Of a stretch of 64,000 nucleotides of DNA, positions 1 through 12,143 are shown in pieces. Position 1 is the first letter of the stretch. Every line of letters starts with the position of its first letter. Origin of the DNA: Corylus avellana (lineage: Eukaryota > Streptophyta > Magnoliopsida > Fagales > Betulaceae); NCBI RefSeq assembly GCF_901000735.1, contig NC_081549.1:4517416-4581415 (forward strand), given 5' to 3'. The notes beneath the pieces are model-generated. The model ran no database searches. It worked only from the letters and a program-made list of their open reading frames with translations, and was not told where the DNA came from. The translations under genes were made by a program, and so were the position numbers.

Positions 1-1366
1 GAGTTGGAATAAATGCTAGCTCTTTCAAGACCGATATAATATTAAAACACCACTACTCTCCCCACCAAGCTCAACCAAATTAATCCCAAACCATTTATGT
101 ACATGTTTGGATGATCAACATGCACTCTCTCTCTCTCCCCCCCTCTTCTCCATATATATCCCTAATTAATGCCAATACAAGCCTTCTTCATCACACAATG
201 AATTCCGGCCAGTTGCAGATTCGGTTCAAAAATCCACCTCCAACGCTGAAGAAATGGGCATCATCGTGCGCTTTGGAATGGGTGGAATTGGCAAGATTTG
301 CAACACCACCTCCCCTACCTTATAGGGGAGTTGCTGGTGCTGCCCCATGGCCGGTGATGACGCCTTATGCCCATAAAGAAAAGGTTTCCTGAAGGAGTTG
401 GCATTATGGGCTTTTCTTGCTGTTGATGCCCTCTCTATAATCAATTTACTTAGGCTCGCCCACCACTGCCCAATCTTCTGAGTCACTGTGGCATCGACAT
501 TGCATTTAGACGGAGTAGCTGGATGTTATTTTTTTTCTTTTCCTTTTTAACTCTTTTGGAGTTTTTCTTTGAAACATTACAATATTGATTAAATGATTAA
601 ATTCATTATTTTTTTAATCAACTTAATCTTTTAGAATAAGCAATGATACATGATTCTTACATGTATTAAAGACATATGTCAGTTTAATAGACTTTGAATG
701 ATCAGATTCAATTTGAAAGAAAATTTTATTATTTTCTATTCTTCCGAAGATCAAGTTGTGCAAAATGTCTTGCTTGGTTTTCCTTTTGAGTTATGCAAGA
801 GTAGAGTTTTTTTCTTCTACTTCTTCGTTAGTGAGCGTAATAAATGTTTAGATCGATTGAAATTTGGTACATTGCATATCACATTTTTAATAGGTAACAT
901 TTTTGCGGAGTTTAGTTTAATAACATGCTTTTGGATTGTGTAATTTGCCTTGGAGAATATGTATAGGAATAGAATATATATGTAATTTGTAGGTGGCATC
1001 ATGCTTGCCCATTTTCTGGTCCCAATAAAAGAAGGTCAAGCTATGTCGTGCTAAAGATGCAGGAGATAATTAACAAAAACTCTTCTAAATTCATAAATGT
1101 TCACATGGTGATCATATATACAGGTCACAATAGACACATGAAAAAAAGAAAAAAGGAAAAAATAAAATAAAAAAACGTCCCGAGCCGAGCAAGTGGCACT
1201 TTACTACTTTAGACATTATGAAGCCATCGAGGGGCATTTTCGTACAAGAACCTCCAAGCCTTATCGGCGAGCTCATCGGAATCGGAAATACGGATGTTGA
1301 GAGAAAAGAAAATTACAATTTGACTCTGAACAGTTTTGAACCAGGTGATAATGACAGAAGATGACT
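1..1366. other. Spacer without a supportable gene
   Basis: I see no gene here. The sequence is AT-rich with short open frames lacking family features. One frame encodes GMGGIGK at 275-295, which resembles an NB-ARC P-loop, but a stop follows within about 12 codons and no other NB-ARC motif is present. Confidence 0.6.
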
Positions 1367-1684
1367 CTATGCTGGTTGGGCGAGACAATTTGCGTCAAAA
1401 CCGAACCCTAACTGGATCGGACCACCCAATTCGCAAGCCAAAAGACTAGAAAAAGACTCTCCGGTGGTGGGAGCGCTTGATCTGTGACAGCGGCGCTTCT
1501 TGCGGATGAAGGGAGTCGGAGGCGGAGACGGAGACGGAGACGAGGAACTCGGCTGCTCCGACACCTTCGTGGCGGTCAGATTCAGAGAGAGCGTAGCGAG
1601 ATCCTCGCGCAAGGACCGCTTCCTTCCCACTTTCACGGCCGGAGTCCGCTCTCCGAAATTCGTCGCCGTCTTGGCATCTTCCAT
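1367..1684 (-). CDS. Small basic hypothetical protein (105 aa)
   Basis: I do not recognise this protein. It is a single open frame of 105 codons. The N-terminal half carries a basic stretch (VGRKRSLREDL), then a Ser/Pro-rich linker (about residues 44-58), then a basic cluster (FIRKKRRCHR, about 59-68) that could be a nuclear localisation signal. No membrane segment or signal peptide is visible. The start is the first ATG downstream of a good TATA box 121 bp away on the same strand, with TGGGCC motifs further upstream; this is the main reason to prefer it over plus-strand frames in the same GC-richer island. An intron near the 3' end cannot be excluded, so the C-terminus is uncertain. It could be a small nuclear regulator, but that is inference only. 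Confidence 0.5.
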   Translation of the reverse strand: MEDAKTATNFGERTPAVKVGRKRSLREDLATLSLNLTATKVSEQPSSSSPSPSPPPTPFIRKKRRCHRSSAPTTGESFSSLLACELGGPIQLGFGFDANCLAQPA

Positions 1685-1804
1685 CGGAAAGCAGGCCAGA
1701 GAGTTGTAACTGTAATGGTCTTTCTGAAATCCCTCAGTATGAACAAGGGAGCGTGAAACCCAACGGTCGAATTTCTCTAGGGTTGTTAAGTAGAAGAGGG
1801 TGTT

Positions 1805-1814
1805 CTATTTATAG
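1805..1814 (-). promoter_or_regulatory. TATA box of the small hypothetical gene
   Basis: On the minus strand the sequence reads CTATAAATAG, a near-consensus plant TATA box, 121 bp upstream of the ATG at 1684. That spacing suits a short 5' leader. Confidence 0.6.
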
Positions 1815-1831
1815 TGCGTTGATTTTTCTAA

Positions 1832-2052
1832 TGGGCCACAAATCCATGGCCTCTGGCCCAGTAAAGGCGGAGTAATGCAACGTAAGGGTCTTGACTCTTG
1901 GAGCATGCAATCTCTGGCGGACGAGCTAACAATTATTAAAAAAAAAAGAAAAAAAAAAAAGAAGAATTCCACAAATAAGGGTCGTGGACTCGTGGAGCGT
2001 CGACCCAACTGATGTATAAGACGTGGTTTCACGCGTTGATTTTTAGTGGGCC
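1832..2052 (-). promoter_or_regulatory. Site II-type TGGGCC motifs
   Basis: TGGGCC occurs at 1832-1837 and 2047-2052, and in the opposite orientation at 1855-1860, upstream of the TATA box at 1805. Site II (TGGGCY) elements are typical of plant genes linked to cell proliferation and ribosome or organelle biogenesis. The surrounding 200 bp also contain an imperfect internal duplication (around 1815-1910 and 1975-2060). The regulatory role is inferred. Confidence 0.35.
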
Positions 2053-2781
2053 GCTGGACTAGTTATACACCCAACGGACCCTAGTTCGCTTTCTCCTCTC
2101 ATTAGGCTTTATGACTTTTAAAATATTTTTAATTTAATAGATTAAAAATATTTTAATTTGATTAAGAATTAATTAAGTTAACTTCTTCAAGGACAAGCTA
2201 GGTGTGACTTGTGTGAGAAAACAACAGAACAAGTTAGAAGTAGCAGCCACCTCTTTATTTATTTATTTATTATTATTATTTTTTTTGTCAAGTACGAAGT
2301 CAAATTCCATACTTGAAAAAATAAGCACTTGAAGATTTACATGCCACATTGCCACTGCATCTCTGCGCTATCATATTGTTAGCACCTCAATCATAGGTAT
2401 TGCAAAGGCCTAGCATGTATCAATAAAGATAACAAGAAAAGGGAAGAGTTTGCGATTTGAAATGCTTAAAAATAAAGTTTTTTCCAAAAATAGTCTTTTT
2501 AGCTTTACAATAGTTATTCTGTTTAGAAGTTATTGTTTGATTTTCATCTCCTTTCTTCAAGTGATTGTCATATAATTATTATATGAAATCATTGAGCTTT
2601 GGTAATGTCAAATATACATTTGCTTTCTTGCTTAAACGTTTATGTTTTGGAACAAGTGAAATTTAGAGCAAATTGAAATAATATCTTTTTCATTTTTCTT
2701 TTACGCTATCCTTTCCTTGATGTGCATGCATGTAACAGAAATGCAAACGCAAATGACTTGAATACCCATAAAAAAAAAAAT

Positions 2782-2813
<32 letters not shown>

Positions 2814-3214
2814 TGGTTCTCCCCCCATCAGCTGCCCAACCAAATGCACATTTGGGTTTCGGACATAATACAAAAGCTACTTCATTTGTATAATAATCAC
2901 GATGAAAACATGTATTTCAGAACTCAACAGTAGACTAAACCACCCACAATGATCCAAAATGACAAAACCATCCCGTCCCAGATGTTAACTGAAGTTTCTT
3001 ATAAGCACTTTCTCTCACCACAACATGTTACAATACTCTTCATATAAAAAGATGGTTTCCCATTTCCCTTCCAGATGAAAAAAAGAAAAAGAAAAGGAAT
3101 AAATGGTAATAAAAAATATATATAATTCGGACCAAATAAGAGAAACAGTTTTCATTTAACATCAAAGCTCAGATTAGTCAAAATTGGACTGCTACAAAAA
3201 CCATTTGCGCCATC
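2053..3214. other. Spacer and probable 3' UTR of RRP9
   Basis: No gene is visible. A poly(A) run lies at about 2769-2809. The stretch from roughly 2830 to 3214, just beyond the RRP9 stop codon, should include that gene's 3' UTR. I could not fix a polyadenylation site. Confidence 0.5.
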
Positions 3215-6200
3215 TTACGAGAGTTTAAGGGAATGTATTGCAATTCCATTCTGAGCAGACTGTATATTTCCCCACCTCCCCAAACGCGGCTCCTGTTGCA
3301 GAGATATATTCTATCATGTTAGAAGTTTAGTTTAAACTGTAGACACCAAAGGAACGAAATTTTATGAGTTGGAAAAAAATGATATAAAAATTAATGGCAG
3401 ATTTTTTTTTTTTTCTGTAGACAATGAGATCTTTCTTTTGATAAGAGATAATGGGGAATTTTCCTGAAACATCATAAACATAGATGGGATATGGTAATTC
3501 ACAACCAATAAAATGCTTCAGTTGCTATGCTTACATTTCCAAACTAGATCTTCGCTGAAGATTAAAATCCCACAATAGGAAGTCAGGTTTAAGCTTAATG
3601 CCAAAACTATGGTTTGACAGGAAACTCCATATTTTGGCTGACTATATTGACCTCAAGAAAGCTCAAATTAAAGGATCAGATTTTCTCTCTGTCATGTGCA
3701 AATCACATTCCTCATACTAACTTCAGAAAGGATAACTATGACAAAGGACAAAAAAATTACCTGCCCAACTCCAGCAACCAGGAACTGTCCGGATTTTGCA
3801 AAAGCTAATGAATTCACAAACCCAACCTGTGTTACACAAGATTCAAGTAAGAAACAAACATGATTTTTATTTGGTGGCTCTAAACTCAATCATACATCCA
3901 ATTACATTTTTTTTGATAAGTAATCATACATCCAATTACATGGAGAGCCCAACTTAAAAAAGCACCATTAATAATCTAAAGGAAGAAAGCAGAAAGAGAG
4001 AAAAGGTGGTGTGGGGAGGGGGAGGGTTATGGGTTGGCTTGAATATAACCACATTAAGGGCTGAACTCTAGCTCGATACAATGCATGCCCCTAGTTAGTG
4101 GAGAAGCAGGGGAATCAACATACTGTTAATTCCCACTGTGCACCAAGAAATTAATGCACAAAAATCTGCCCAAATGGAACTTGTGAAAATCACTGCCATC
4201 CACTTCCAATTTGACATGGCAATCAAACAACTCTTGCAGGGCATTGACACGCAAACCCTGTTACATCACTGAGCTATTGCTAGCTTGCTTTTGTGTCTCA
4301 TGTTTTAAATTAATGTAAGTTACACTTTTATCCCTCAAACTATCACCCCATTCTCAATTCCCATTCAAAATTTAAATTATTAAAGAAAAACAAAAGAAGA
4401 AAATCAACAGTTGTGTTGCAGTGTCTCCCCTCAATTCAAATCAGGTGTCAATTTGGATGGAAAACACAATCCGTGTTGTACATGTAAATTAACAGGAGCT
4501 GAATGAACTGCAATCCATATAAAACAAAAAGCCGTTGGGTATCAAACACAAAGCATTTCTAAAATATTCTCAGTTCAAAAATGAGTATTTATCATTTTAA
4601 TTTTCATAATGTTAAGAAGCCATTCACATTATTACTTAAAAAACAACTTATAATCCGCTGTAAAAGCAGTTATTGAACAATGAACACAATATCTTCCTCC
4701 AAAGTTGATCATAGATGCCCTAAAAGTTTTAAATCTATAGTTACGAGGGGGAAAAAACTATCCAATCATTGAAATAAATGGAAGCAGCTGTCATAATTAA
4801 TGGCTATATTCACATTGTTGTGTAATTCTAATTGCAAAAGGTTAACTATTATTTACAATTTGCTTTGGCTTACCAATGGAAGGTCGAACAAAGTCCGAAT
4901 GCCTTTTGTCTCACTTTCAATAGCCCATAATCGAACGCAACCATTACCAGCTCCTGATGCAGCAAGATCACTGCTTCTACACACAGCGACGGAACTGACC
5001 CAGGAATGTGCTGATTGACAATGATAGCTTCCAGAACTATGGTCACCATTTTCTGCAGCAAGGGAATCAATGGCATATCATTAGAATACTGGCAAACAAG
5101 AAAGCGCATGGCAAGAATAATAAAATAGCTTAGGATACTATATCCACTTAATACGTCAACCTTATGCATAACTTCCATGATAAACCATTTGAAAACAAAG
5201 TTTTACAGTTTTACCTATATGTCCATTGGGGATTTTCCCACTATCCTTTTGTTCAATATTGTTGTTCGCAGCCAACAAAGCATGAGCATTCTTGACGATG
5301 TAAGCAGGCTTCTTTCGCAACATATTCCAAAGCTCAACACTTCCATCATCAGAGCCAGAGAAGAATTCCTCGTTACTAATGAAACAGCCACATTCCAGAG
5401 AAGATGCAGGGGCACGAAATACTAAACGTGACTCCTCAGGGACCTATTTTGCAGAGCATAGAAGGTACATCAAGACCAAAGTATGTAAAAAACAAAAGAA
5501 ACATATCCAACTGGTATAAACAAAAACACCATAAAAACTCAAAGATACTGAAACTAATAAACTATATATAGACACGCACTGTGCTGATTTTATAAATGTG
5601 TAATATTTAGAGTACCAATTGGCAGTTTCAAGTGTTGGTGCAACAAACCAGAAATCATGCTCACAAAACAAGCTCTATCTATGTTGGAAAACTAGTCAAC
5701 ATACTGCTTTCTCCTACTAAATCCTTCCTAGATGCCCCCCTCCCCCTCCCCCTTCCTCCTTTCTTTCTGGTATGTTCAGTTAACTTCATTGATTGTACTC
5801 TTGGAAAGGCAGTATAATTCAAGGAAGGTATTGCGCATGATCATGAGGGGCATATCATTTATCATCATCCAAGGCCTTTTACCATGGCCACTGTTGTGAA
5901 GCAAAACTTTTTGTTCTCCTTTTTGGCCTTAAAAAGAGAAGTAGAAACTGCATGAATTACCTTGTGAAAAATGATGGAAAAGATGTAATTATGCATAGCA
6001 TTTTTTAGTAGGTAATTATGCATAGTAGAAACCATGTCCTCTCCTGCTTTAAATATGAATTTGCCCCACCTAAAAAAAAAAAAAAAAAAAAAAAATCCGC
6101 ACGCTATCATTTCTTGAACATCCAATCTCTTAAAAATACCACCCAATCAACTCCATGTAGAGTTTGAAATAAAAGGGCACATATTAACTCTTTATATCCC

Positions 6201-9200
6201 TTTCTTTTTTAGAATTGACCCAATGAATGCCAGAAAGCCTAGCAAAACCCATCCTCCCAAGATTGCTAGTCCATGGCCTAGCGATCTCCCTTGTAAGTCA
6301 CCAAGAAGACTGAAACCTCATTTGAGGGATCTTCTCTGGCTGGTCAAAAGATATAAATGGAAAAAATGTATGGTAACCCCCATGTGTCTTTTTTTTTTTT
6401 CATAACTACCCATCTCTTTTTATTCAAATAATAGGCAGGCTCATACCATTACACTCATGAGCAGAAGAAAATCTATTATCATAAAAAGAGTATGTGCTCA
6501 CCTTATACAATTGCATGATTCGATCACGTCCCACAGTCAACACCCGTTCTTTCCGTAAGCAATCAATAGTTAATATTTCACTTTGATGACCAAATAATGT
6601 AGTTATATAGGCTCTGTCTTCTGCATTCCATATCTTAACTGTTCGATCAAATGAACCAGAGAAAAGTTCTGAAGTTCCTTGCCTAAAAGTTAAACAAGAT
6701 ACGGGTCCCTTGTGACCTGGAAAAGCCTGTCAAACATACAACTAATAAGAATAACACATATGAGGCATAAACTTTCGGGTTTTGAGATGTGATCTTTAAC
6801 AGCATCAGGACATAAAAGTTTGTCAGACAGATAAATGTTGAAGTTTAACTTGGAAACATAGATAGGTATCAAGGAGAGTTTTCCTAGGACTCAGCAGTCT
6901 ATCACTTGTTCAAAATGTTTGCCATTTGAAAATTTTCTCTCAGATCTTGTCTATACCATAATTAATAAGTTATCACAGAAGAATATCATAATTACCAATC
7001 TTTGCCCACAAAAGAATCTACTGAAGAGAGGATGCCACCAAGCAACCGGAAGAAAATATAAGAATCCGGCTCCACTGCTATTGGAGGGTTAATTCCGCAT
7101 TGTGGGGTTTGATTAATCTAAGGTGTGGGTCTTTAAAAAAAAGTACGGATGATAGCAAGTCACATAGCATTTTAAATACAGAAAAACTATGCTGTTTCAT
7201 ACATAAAGAAGTGAACAAAGTACGGTAACTGTAACTGTAACTTGTAAAAAAACTCAATTGAAATAAGCAGCTCAACCCAGCCAAAAAAAAACCAGACTAG
7301 TCGAGGCCTATCATCGAGTCAGGTCATAATCAGGAGCTGAGTGTTCTATTAGCCAAAACAAAAATTGCACTAAACTGAAACCCAGAACCAACAAAGGGTT
7401 TGCTCTAATATACATGTAAGACATTTGGGGGAGATTTACTATTTGGATATAGTGCAATTTTTGTTTCTTCATATTTTTTCTCATGATTTGAAAACAGAAG
7501 AGAGAATGTCCTGTTGGGAAATGACCAAATGGGATATGTAGTGGTTTTGTGAGTTGAATCAGATTTGTGAGTTTTTTTTTTTTTTTTTTGGAGGGGGGGA
7601 GACACACAGAGAGAGAATTGAGTCCAAAGAAGGAGAGGAATTTTTACGAGTACTGTACTTTGTTGTATCTCCTTTTGCACAAAATGACCATTTTGCTATG
7701 TATTTGAAATGCTTTATGACGTGACAGCATCCTGACCATCTATTTAACACCCATGGTTCAGATTAAGTGAACTCCAGAATACAGACTTACACCCCTACTG
7801 TAAGCACAGGATTTTTTGAACCTTTATGAAGGAAATATAAATGCATAAATTCCCGTCAATACAACATACACTCTATTGTCTGTCATAAAATGCCTAACGA
7901 TCTAATACGTCACTGATATTCCCCTAACTAACCCCAATGCAAGAAATTGTTTCAATGTTTCAACTAAAATCAGAATTAAGTTTTATAACAGCACACATGT
8001 TTTCCAAAACGAAAGTAATAAATGAAATTCACCTGAATATGCTTTCGTGTACGGGTATCCCATAAATGAATGTGGCGATCTAAGCCTCCACTTGCTAAAT
8101 ATTTACCGTCAGAGCTAACAGCTAGTGCTAAAACATGTCTACTATGCCTTGTAGCTCGACCTTGTGTATCCCTGGCCCCATGAGACCTCAGTACTTCTTC
8201 GCTAGGCCACTGGTATTTTTCATGTTTCCCACTATCTACATCCCAATGCAAAATGGTGCCATCCTTCGAAGCTGAAAATCCCTTATGGTCATCTTCAGAT
8301 AGAGCCACAGCAGTGACAGATTTCCGGTGCTTCACCAAGACCCGGAACTCATCACTAGATTCTGGAGTTTGAACCCTGAATTGCATTATTAAACATTAGA
8401 AGCATACTAGACATAGTGTTCACAGATCATCTCCATTTCTTCTAATAAGCAACAGTAGTTCAAAATCATGTGTCATATTCTGTTTCAAAAGACACTAATT
8501 AAGTTTCAAACTTCTGCACTTTGAAAAAGGATAAGACCATCAAACAAGTTGCACTCCTAGATTAGAAGCATCCCTCTTTAAACTAAGCAATTTAGTGCTT
8601 AAGCAGCAAGTGTCTTCACTAACAAAAAAGTACCCAGCGACTAGAGCTACAATTTTCTTATCGAAGTAGCATCCACTCGGTACCAAACACTGTGAACTTT
8701 AAAAAGCTAGAAGAGAAAATTAAGAAGTGCTACTATAAACTAAAGGATATACAAGAAAAACCAACCCAATAAAACTACAGCACTAAGAAAACCATCCTCA
8801 CCATCACAATGTTATATGAGCAAGCCAAATCACATCAAAATATAAATTACCAAAAAACAAAGTGCAAAAGCGTAAGCTTTGAACTTGAAAAGCAATCAGA
8901 ATCTACTCTAAGCTAGTTAAAACAAAGAATACCTAGACGCAATGGCTCGGCAAACCCGGCCGGCGTCCTCGAGCTGCTCCTGCTGCAAAATCCTCGACAC
9001 GCGCGAGTCCCTCTCGCCTTCCCTCTCGTCTTCCCTCTCACCCTCCATTTCCTCCTCATCCTCCTCAGCTTTCGCCGCAATTCCCCGGACCTTGTCCAAG
9101 TACGCCCTCGCCACGCGCTGTCTCTTCTCGTCGGCGGTCTCCTCCACCAACTCAGCCTCCTCCTCCTCCTCGACCCCATGTTTAGCAGCCAACCCATAGT

Positions 9201-9339
9201 CATCGTCCGAGTCGTCGCTCCTTATCACGTCACTGTCAATCTTCCGTCGTTTCTTCGAGTCCTCGACGAAAAATGGGTTCCGTGAAAATCCCTTGCCCTT
9301 TCTTGCTCCTCCTTTCGGAGCCGACATTTTATTCTTCAT
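3215..9339 (-). CDS. RRP9: RRP9-type U3 snoRNP WD40 protein (EMB2271/YAO-like)
   Basis: This is a nucleolar U3 snoRNP subunit that works in early pre-rRNA cleavage for 18S rRNA. Seven exons join in frame to 508 aa: 9339-8933, 8375-8033, 6726-6502, 5443-5215, 5052-4874, 3826-3761 and 3292-3215, all with GT-AG introns. Residues 1-136 are charged: a basic start, then acidic runs (DDSDDD, EEEEEAE), then a helical Glu/Arg-rich stretch ending in QLEDAGRVCRAIASR. WD40 repeats follow from about residue 145, with repeat ends such as ILHWD, IHLWD, VKIWN, VELWN and VRLWA. The RRP9-type tail LGRWGNIQSAQNGIAIHSL closes the protein. A second ATG four codons in (9327) is an equally good start. The length fits the family (about 475-510 aa). 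The gene is divergent from RRP43. The large introns hold no genes; one contains a micro-retroposon. Confidence 0.95.
3907..3921 (-). mobile_element. Micro-retroposon tail in an RRP9 intron
   Basis: A 15-base insert, reading ACTTATC plus A8 on the minus strand, sits between two identical 19-bp copies of aatcatacatccaattaca (3888-3906 and 3922-3940). This is the footprint of target-primed reverse transcription of an element truncated to its last seven bases plus a poly(A) tail. The same tail occurs at 12958 and 42232. Confidence 0.75.
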
Positions 9340-9390
9340 GTTCTCAAACTCTGGGAGACACTCGAAGCAGAGAGAGAGAGTTTTGCTTGG

Positions 9391-9574
9391 TAGGGTTTTT
9401 CAGAGGGTTTAGCGGCGAGTTGAAGGGACGGTGCTTCAAGCCGACCCAACTTATTCCAATCCCATAGCGGCTGGCGCCACCAAGCCGACCCGAAACAGCC
9501 GAAGTTGGGTTTAGAAGGGCTAAAAGATTCTACACCTTGAGCTTCAATGATCTGTCATCGGCCTCATAGGCCCA
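9391..9574 (-). promoter_or_regulatory. Telo-box and site II motifs upstream of RRP9
   Basis: Read on the RRP9 strand, AAACCCTA lies at 9391-9398, CTAAACCCT at 9404-9412 and TGGGCC at 9569-9574, all within 240 bp of the ATG. Telo-box plus site II is an established promoter combination of plant ribosomal-protein and ribosome-biogenesis genes, which suits RRP9. A GA repeat at about 9370-9380 is probably in the 5' leader. Confidence 0.5.
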
Positions 9575-9635
9575 TTCCCAACTTTGGGTTGGTTGTCGTT
9601 GTGTTAATAAACGATAACCGATAACAATCTCTATC

Positions 9636-9745
9636 TCTGTCTCTAAGAAGTAGCTTAATCGGCTATGGACCACGCCTAATGAAGCGGAGGTTACTAGTTC
9701 AAATTTCTCTTTCCCCTTCCCTTGTGTGGACATGTCAAAAAATTT
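9636..9745 (+). mobile_element. tRNA-derived SINE relic
   Basis: It has an A-box-like start (gtagcttaatcgg), a B-box-like core (ctagttcaaattt), a pyrimidine-rich stretch and the tail ttgtgtggacatgtcaaaaaa. The same layout and tail occur in the better copy at 30526-30625, which defines the family. I could not find a clear target duplication here. Confidence 0.55.
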
Positions 9746-10470
9746 TAAAAAAATAAAAATTATCTATCTATAATCGCAAATAATCGTAACTAGATAATCA
9801 CACCAATTACAGTTATTAATTATATAAATTTAGAAATCCCAGTTAATAATCGGATAATAAGTTTATTATAAAAACCGGTTTTAGGATTATTTTTTTTTCG
9901 CTTGTTTTTAGACATGAATGTATTGTTTGTTATATTGTGTTATATTATTACTGTGTATTATATTCTCATAGAGTTAAAAGTTAATACTATGAGTCCATAA
10001 TCATTATACTCATACTGTGTTATATTGTCTTAGTGCATGAATCATACAACAGTGCAACCATAACGAAGGCCACTGAATTGAAGTTTATTACTATAACATC
10101 ATTCTTTTTCTTTTTCTTTTTCTTAGAAGCCACGCCACATCAAGTTTGGGGATAAAAATCATAAAATAATGGTGTGTAGTATTACTTATTTTTTGACGAG
10201 TATTATTGAAAATTATATTTTTATCCTACAAATATTTTTTTTAAAAAAAAAACCATTATGTCATTCTATTCATTACTGTATTCATTACTGAAAACTATTT
10301 TTTCATTAAAAAAAAAAAAAAAACTATTTTGAACAAAGAGTTCAGTCATTACGATATCCATAACTTATTGAGGGCTTTCTCTATATGGATCGCTTCTTCT
10401 ATAGCTCGGAGATTAGTCTTTGCTAACCTATGAGTTGCTTTGTTCACTTCTCATCGGACATGATATATAT
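9746..10470. other. AT-rich spacer
   Basis: No gene is visible. The stretch is AT-rich, with fragments such as aataatcggataataag and aaaaccggtttt that resemble the AACCG-rich ends of the element at 27948, plus several poly(A)/poly(T) runs. Confidence 0.4.
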
Positions 10471-11643
10471 GGGTATCGCCAATTTTTTTTTTTTTTGTTG
10501 AGAAAAACATAACATTTCATTCAATAATACCACGAACATAAAGCTCTTACATCACAGAGCAAAGATCTGAAGCAACCATAGCATAAAGTTATAAGATTAC
10601 CAGGTTTAGTACAAGATTCGAAACCAATCCGCTAACCCATGACTAAAATCAGATTTAATACTAGATCTGTGACAGACAGACTCAACCAAATGTATGGATA
10701 GCAATTATTCATCGACCCTGAGAGCGGAAAGACTCTCATGCCGAAACTCTTCCTCCTCGACCCGAAGGCTAGGATAATGATCACATCCACAACCTAAAGG
10801 CCTGGACCAAAACTAATTAATCCGAAGGCGACATAAATCAAGTGAGAGGGGAAAGAGCCTTATTACAAACCAAACAAAACATGAAAATTAAACAATACAG
10901 GGAAAAAACACACGCCAAAACACAAATACATCTTAAAAAAGCAACAAAATAGGGAAATAAAATAAGAAAAAAACAGCACACTCCGATCACGCACACGCCG
11001 GGAATCGAAAACCGAAGGGGCGTTGGAAGCTCATCGCAGTGGGGACGCATCGAAAGGCCCAACAGTGGATGGTGGGCGACGAACAGGCGCGGAGAAGACC
11101 GGCAAAGCAGGACCTGAAAACAACCACAAACAAGAAAAAAAAAAAAAAGAAAAAGAAAAAAAAACAACAAGATACCACCAAAACAAGGAAAAAACAGGGA
11201 AAATGAGCACAAAGTGGGAAGATGGTAGTCAGAAGGGAGCCGGACCCGTGCAGGCCGAAAACCGCCGCGTAAGGGGCGTGGGAGCTCGACGCAGTGGGGA
11301 CGCATGAAAGAAAACCCTAATAACGAGCAGCGAAGCGGCGACCACAGACAAAATCTGAACCCACAAAGAGCCAAAACAAGATCAAGGAGCCCGCTGTAGA
11401 AAATGAAGGCGGGGGAAGAAAAGCGGTAGGGAATGGGCAAAAACGGAGAAAAACGGAGGGGGAAAGGAGCGGCAAGGAAGGGGAAGAGAGGAGACACCGG
11501 GACTAGGGCATCAGGTAAATAGCTAACACCGGAGCGAGGAGGACGAGGGGAAGAGGGAGGCTGCCAAACGGCCAACCCTCCTCCCCTATGTGGCTAAAGG
11601 GTTTCGCTTTTCTCTCTGGCGGCTAGAGAGGGTATCGCCAATT
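10471..11643 (-). mobile_element. 1.15-kb poly(A) retroposon with 14-bp target duplications
   Basis: The identical 14-mer gggtatcgccaatt flanks the element at 10471-10484 and 11630-11643. The body (10485-11629) is inserted on the minus strand: its 3' end is the poly(T) run next to the left duplication (a poly(A) tail on its own strand) and its 5' end is the CTCTAGCCGCCAGAGAG-type sequence at about 11600-11629. A block of about 50 bp at 11008-11060 recurs at 11258-11312, so the body contains a duplication with a step of about 250 bp. No reverse transcriptase, endonuclease or RNase H is encoded. A proline-rich, low-complexity frame of 245 codons (11575-10838, minus) covers most of the GC-rich part but resembles no family I know. 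It is probably a non-autonomous or internally deleted LINE derivative. Confidence 0.75.
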
Positions 11644-12143
11644 AATTAGCCATAACGACACCATTTTTTTTTCATTCTTTTTAATGCTTTGCTTGCACTA
11701 CTTGTAATGCAACTCATTTCAGTTCAGCTCCATCTATTTAACAATGTTGATAAGACAATCTTAATCAACCTTTAAATCAATCGTTAATAAAAAGATATTC
11801 AATAATTAATTGAGACTATATTGTAAAATAAATGGGGAATAAAAATGTAGTGTATAAATCATTATTATCTAGTAGAATAGATACTAAACATAAATTATAC
11901 ACTATTCCGAAACCGGAATGAGGATATACTCTTCTTACAATAAGACACCTAACAGGCGTAGCCAAACATCCAACTTTCTTTAACCAGAATAAGAGGAGAA
12001 AATCATTCAAACGCCCCCACACATCGCACGGCGTTGCTCACGTTCAGACCGCCGGCGTCCGAGCGAGGGACTCAAACCCACGATACACGCACAACCAGAG
12101 ATACAACTTTGAAAGTTAAGGGTAATTAGATAAAGAAGAGAGA
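11644..12143. other. RRP43 upstream region
   Basis: This AT-rich sequence becomes GC-richer at about 12015-12075, just ahead of the RRP43 start. I see no convincing TATA box close to the ATG, so the gene may have a TATA-less promoter. No other gene is visible. Confidence 0.4.

Noticed and set aside
275..295. GMGGIGK string resembling an NB-ARC P-loop
   Set aside because: Seven residues only, followed by a stop within about 12 codons, with no RNBS, GLPL or MHD motif nearby; most likely chance or an unidentifiable scrap.
10838..11575. 245-codon minus-strand open frame
   Set aside because: Lies wholly inside the poly(A) retroposon, is proline/phenylalanine-rich low complexity and overlaps the internal duplication; not treated as a gene.
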